Positions 61,001-64,000 of a stretch of 64,000 nt of DNA are shown here, piece by piece. Origin of the DNA: Progne subis subis (taxonomy: Eukaryota; Chordata; Aves; Passeriformes; Hirundinidae); NCBI GenBank assembly GCA_022316685.1, contig JAKJHU010000066.1:992001-1056000 (forward strand), in the 5' to 3' direction. The position numbers were made by a program, and so were the translations under genes. Positions within the stretch are counted from its first letter, which is position 1, and each line of letters starts with the position of its first letter. The notes beneath the pieces are model-generated. The model was given only the letters and a program-made list of their open reading frames with translations. It had not been told where the DNA came from and searched no databases.

Positions 61001-62978
61001 CTGTATCGTCCCCATCTCATTTCCTCAGTGTTACGTGACAAGATTTTTATAAGTATTGAGGGGGCATAATTAAGCTATTATTAGCCTTAAGTGGTTTTCA
61101 GAGCTGCTGTTTTGTTTTTTCCTAATGAACAGCCTTTTCCTGTACATACACACAATAAAATGTCATGTAACACGATGTCTCAGAGGCAAAGTATTTTTAG
61201 TTCATATTTACAAAATTAAGGTGAGATAATGCCTTTGGAAAATCAAGTTGATTGGGAGACTCTGGTCTTCCAGCTGATTACGAATAAGATTCAAGAAGAA
61301 TTTGGACTCAAAAGTAGTGTGAAACTGGTCAAAAGTGCTTTGGACTTGGTTTGAGGGATGTCTGATCCATTTGATGTTCTTAACATAATAGGTGTTATTA
61401 GCCCAGTAAATAATTAAATGTCATGGAAGTTATATTTGCTAATTTTGACACCAGTAATCAAGAGGAAGCTGACAAGTCTGGAGTTCTAATGATATATTTC
61501 AATAGACACTTCATTTTTGATTGGGCTGTGTGTGTAAACATGTAATTTAGCAGACTTTTGTGGAAAGTTGACAGGGCTTGCAGTGCAAACTGTTCTTCAC
61601 TGATTGTAGCATCTCATGGCTTTGTGTTCATCTCTGCTGATTTAGAATGTTTGTGTGTGGATTTTTTTTCAGCTGTTTTCTTTCCCTACTGAGTCTCTTC
61701 CCTGTGTTACTTTTTCAGTGCAAAAAAGTTGGCTGTAATTTTCCGTCTGCAGCTCTACCAAAGGCTTCCTTTTGGCAGCTGGATTTCTTTTTTTTGTGGT
61801 GTGCGTGGCTTTGAAGTTTAATTTGTTTTTTTAAAATTGTTTTAGCAGTTGATAAAAGAACCTTCTTGTGATGTCCTGTGGTAGTTCCTGTACCACTTTG
61901 TCATGTGCTGTAGATCTGTAAGGGTTATGTGAAGTCATAATTTAGGAAAAGTTGCATCTCTTCTTATGTCTCTTTGCATTTTACTTTGCTTTTTTTTTTT
62001 TTTTTTTAAGCATGAAGAGATCAGGAGAGTTGAGACTTGAGTCTGAGCACAAGATACCTGGCTGGATTAGCACAGGTGGTGAGGTTTAGCAGATTCTAAT
62101 TGGTTTTGAAAAGAGGAAATATATCACATAATGTTCCTTAATTTTCAGGTAGTCTATTTGTGCAGGTATTAGAAGAAAAGGCTGTATAGGTTAGTAGATA
62201 TGGTGGATTTCTTCTTTTCATCTCAGCTGTGAGGTGAAGTTTCATTTAACTGTTCTATCAGACTTGTATAAACTTGCTTTTAGCAGCAGGAGGGAGATTA
62301 TATAATAAATTTTTCAAAATGTACTTGCTGTGCTGTCATTGTTGGAGATTAAGTCCTCTATATTTGGCTTCAGGGTGGGCCAGGCTTATTGTTAGTGAAT
62401 CCATCTGCCCTACTTGGGTATCTTTCTGAAATCGAGGAGGAATTGATGGAACTGTAGGTTTATAGTTGCTAGAAATGGTAACTTTTTCAGGTTGTGTTTC
62501 TGGGAAGGAAATGTTAGATGTCAGTGCCAACCTGTGCTTGTTTAGTAATCTTAATTGCATTTCTTGTTTTAAAAAGTGGGTTTTTTGCATCATTGTGCCA
62601 GCTAAGGTTCCTGAAGGGAAAGACTGCTTTAGAATTTTCAGTTACTATATCTATATTGTAGTCTTGTACTTTTAACCTTTTAACTACTCCCCAGAGATAA
62701 CAAACATTATATTTTATAGCACTTTTTTTTTTTGTTTAGTACATACTCAAGTTTATAGTGTGATTGGTAGAAGAAGGTGCAATTTTTGAGTGGATAAACA
62801 GATAAATATATCCATAAGCAGTAAAGCTCCCCAGTCATAACAAACACATCTTTGTTTTCCTTTTTTTTAACAAGGAGGATGAAGAGAGAGCAGGACAGAC
62901 AGTTTATATGTAAACATATATTCTAGTCATTTGAAGTTGAAAAAATTATCTGTATTTTTATTTTCCTCCCACCTTCAG
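57965..62978 (+). other. USP6NL: First intron of the USP6NL-like gene
   Basis: A 5.0-kb GT-AG intron begins inside the CpG island, with a GT microsatellite at 58059-58087. I saw no recognised repeat copy and no further exon. A T-tract lies at about 61990-62008. The 166-codon open frame at 60097-60597 begins with TTG and has no family signature. I treat it as chance. Confidence 0.55.
58059..58087. repeat. (GT)14 microsatellite with GC-alternating lead-in
   Basis: A GCGCGC stretch (58053-58058) passes directly into about 14.5 GT dinucleotides. Alternating purine-pyrimidine tracts of this kind can adopt Z-DNA. It lies about 95 bp inside intron 1, within the CpG island. Confidence 0.9.
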
Positions 62979-63068
62979 GACATGTATACCTCTGAGAAAC
63001 CTTCTCCAACAAGATACCTTGCTTCAAGACCTCTCCTGGATTATATACAAAGAAGTTTCCAGTCATGA
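62979..63068 (+). CDS. USP6NL: Start-codon exon of probable USP6NL (Rab GTPase-activating protein, RN-tre)
   Basis: A polypyrimidine tract with acceptor CCTTCAG (ending 62978) and a strong donor A|GTAAGTAA (intron from 63069) bound a 90-bp exon. The only ATG that can continue across the donor from this exon is at 63065-63067, leaving ATG A| at the junction. This suits a protein beginning Met-Asn, as I recall for human USP6NL isoform 1 (MNSDQD...), where codon 2 would be split after A. USP6NL is a TBC-domain GAP acting on Rab5-family GTPases in endocytic trafficking; its domain lies outside this window. The name therefore rests on synteny (head-to-head neighbour of ECHDC3 in human), the CpG-island start and this junction, not on protein similarity. 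The remaining 86 bases are 5' UTR, mostly filled by a short ORF. Confidence 0.55.
   Translation, partial: DMYTSEKPSPTRYLASRPLLDYIQRSFQS
62982..63068 (+). other. 28-codon upstream ORF overlapping the USP6NL-like start codon
   Basis: ATG at 62982 opens MYTSEKPSPTRYLASRPL... for 28 codons and stops at TGA 63066-63068. That TGA overlaps the proposed main ATG (63065-63067) in the arrangement ATGA and is the last triplet of the exon. The ORF is fully within one exon. The encoded peptide matches nothing I know. If the main start is right, this arrangement would favour termination-reinitiation control. Confidence 0.5.
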
Positions 63069-64000
63069 GTAAGTAAATTTCTTTCTTTCAGAAAAAAAAA
63101 AAAAACCCAAACCCCTTAGGTTGTAGTTGAGAAGAACTGTACATCTGTTGTAGGTTTTGGGAGGTGGTTATTCCTCAAAAATGTTCTTACTGAATTTTGT
63201 GTCTGCAGTCATGTAAAAATAACCAAATAAAGCTGAGATTTGGCAGATGCCATTTTTGATCTGCTAATTTTTTGATCAGTGTGTGCTTTGTAAGACTTCT
63301 TTGTAGTCTGGTCTCATTTTAAAGAAGTTCTGTAACATGATGTTTGTTTTATTCAGTATAAATAAAACATGAACTGAAAGGAAAATGCCTTGGGTTTGCT
63401 AAGAATTCCAAAACTTGTGACTGCCCAGTAAATTAAAATAACTGGTAAAAATCCAATATAAAGTGAATGGACTTAATTTTATAGGAAAAAAAGAAATATG
63501 TTACACAAATTCTAGTACAGAGGTTTGACCCCAGAGGAGTTCTGGCGTGTATTGGAATGATCTGAGCCATAGAAAACTGTGACTTTATATCTGTTATGGT
63601 AGGAAAAAAAACAGATGAAAGACACCAGAAGTTTTGGTTTAGGTCATATCTGATGGGTAAGATAACCTCTTTTTAGTGAACTCGTTGAGTATTTCTAGGT
63701 CTCAGAAGTTTTGCAGAGTGAGACTTCTTCGTGCACCTTTTGTCAGCAGTGTTACCTGGCCTTGCCTCATGTAGAAATAAGGATAAAACTGCATTTGCAC
63801 AGGAACTGTCTTTGTAATACAGCTCAGCTTCAGCTCAACCGTACTGAATGTGCTGAAGGAAGAGCCTCTTTTTCATAGGATAATTATATCCTGTGTTAGT
63901 AAAATAAGACCATTTGAGTTTCTGGGAGGAAATGAGTAAAGAAAATTGTTGGTTAAATTTCTTGTCAAACTAGATGAAAAATGATTGTTCTTGACATCTG
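63069..64000 (+). other. USP6NL: Intron 2 of the USP6NL-like gene (partial)
   Basis: AT-rich sequence follows the donor at 63069 and runs to the end of the window. It has an A-tract near 63091-63104. No exon was recognised, so the next coding exon lies to the right. Confidence 0.5.

Noticed and set aside
1..64000. CRISPR arrays, operons, prophage or insertion sequences
   Set aside because: No regularly spaced repeats and no prokaryotic gene organisation are present. The DNA is vertebrate nuclear sequence.

Overview
The window looks like avian nuclear DNA, most likely from a songbird. No open frame in it resembles a bacterial or viral gene. Coding sequence is split into short exons with GT-AG introns. 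There are three CpG-island promoters. The dominant repeats are CR1 LINE 3' fragments, with the typical bird tail in which TTCTATGA / TTCTGTGA-type octamers follow a 'tccaaccc' motif, plus long terminal repeats of endogenous retroviruses. The species call is inference. The CR1 and LTR families are recognised by eye, not by database search.

Layout, left to right. (1) 1-13.5 kb: the 5' part of a minus-strand gene, very probably PROSER2. A CpG island with a non-coding first exon lies at 12.9-13.55 kb, a 9.3-kb first intron follows, and a start-codon exon lies at 3700-3915. (2) 13.6-32 kb: intergenic DNA with at least five CR1 pieces and a small isolated CpG-rich block near 24.2-24.4 kb. (3) 32.0-37.5 kb: a complete minus-strand ECHDC3 gene. 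It has five coding exons that I joined codon by codon into a 291-residue mitochondrial crotonase-fold protein. (4) 37.6-39.0 kb: a CR1 copy abutting the ECHDC3 island, then a complete solo LTR with target-site duplication, oriented in the same direction as ECHDC3. (5) 39-57.6 kb: intergenic DNA with another LTR-like repeat (42.8-43.4 kb), two CR1 tails (46.1 and 46.6 kb), a 22-bp perfect palindrome (49.1 kb) and an LTR end (about 57.2-57.6 kb). (6) 57.7-64 kb: the 5' end of a plus-strand gene, probably USP6NL. It has a CpG island, a first exon ending at 57964, a 5-kb intron and an exon at 62979-63068 that ends with an ATG plus one base. A 28-codon upstream ORF stops on top of that ATG.

The gene order and orientations (PROSER2 and ECHDC3 on one strand, USP6NL divergent from ECHDC3) match the vertebrate order known from human 10p14. 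That order supports the two gene names that cannot be proved from the short exons alone. The three genes are ordinary neighbours with no shared pathway. ECHDC3 is a mitochondrial enoyl-CoA-hydratase-like protein, USP6NL is a Rab GTPase-activating protein, and PROSER2 is a proline/serine-rich protein of poorly known function. I found no undescribed multi-gene system. The most noteworthy points are the ATGA stop/start overlap at the USP6NL start, the loss of both crotonase catalytic glutamates in ECHDC3, the weak splice donor of its second exon, and the transposable elements lying directly upstream of all three promoters.
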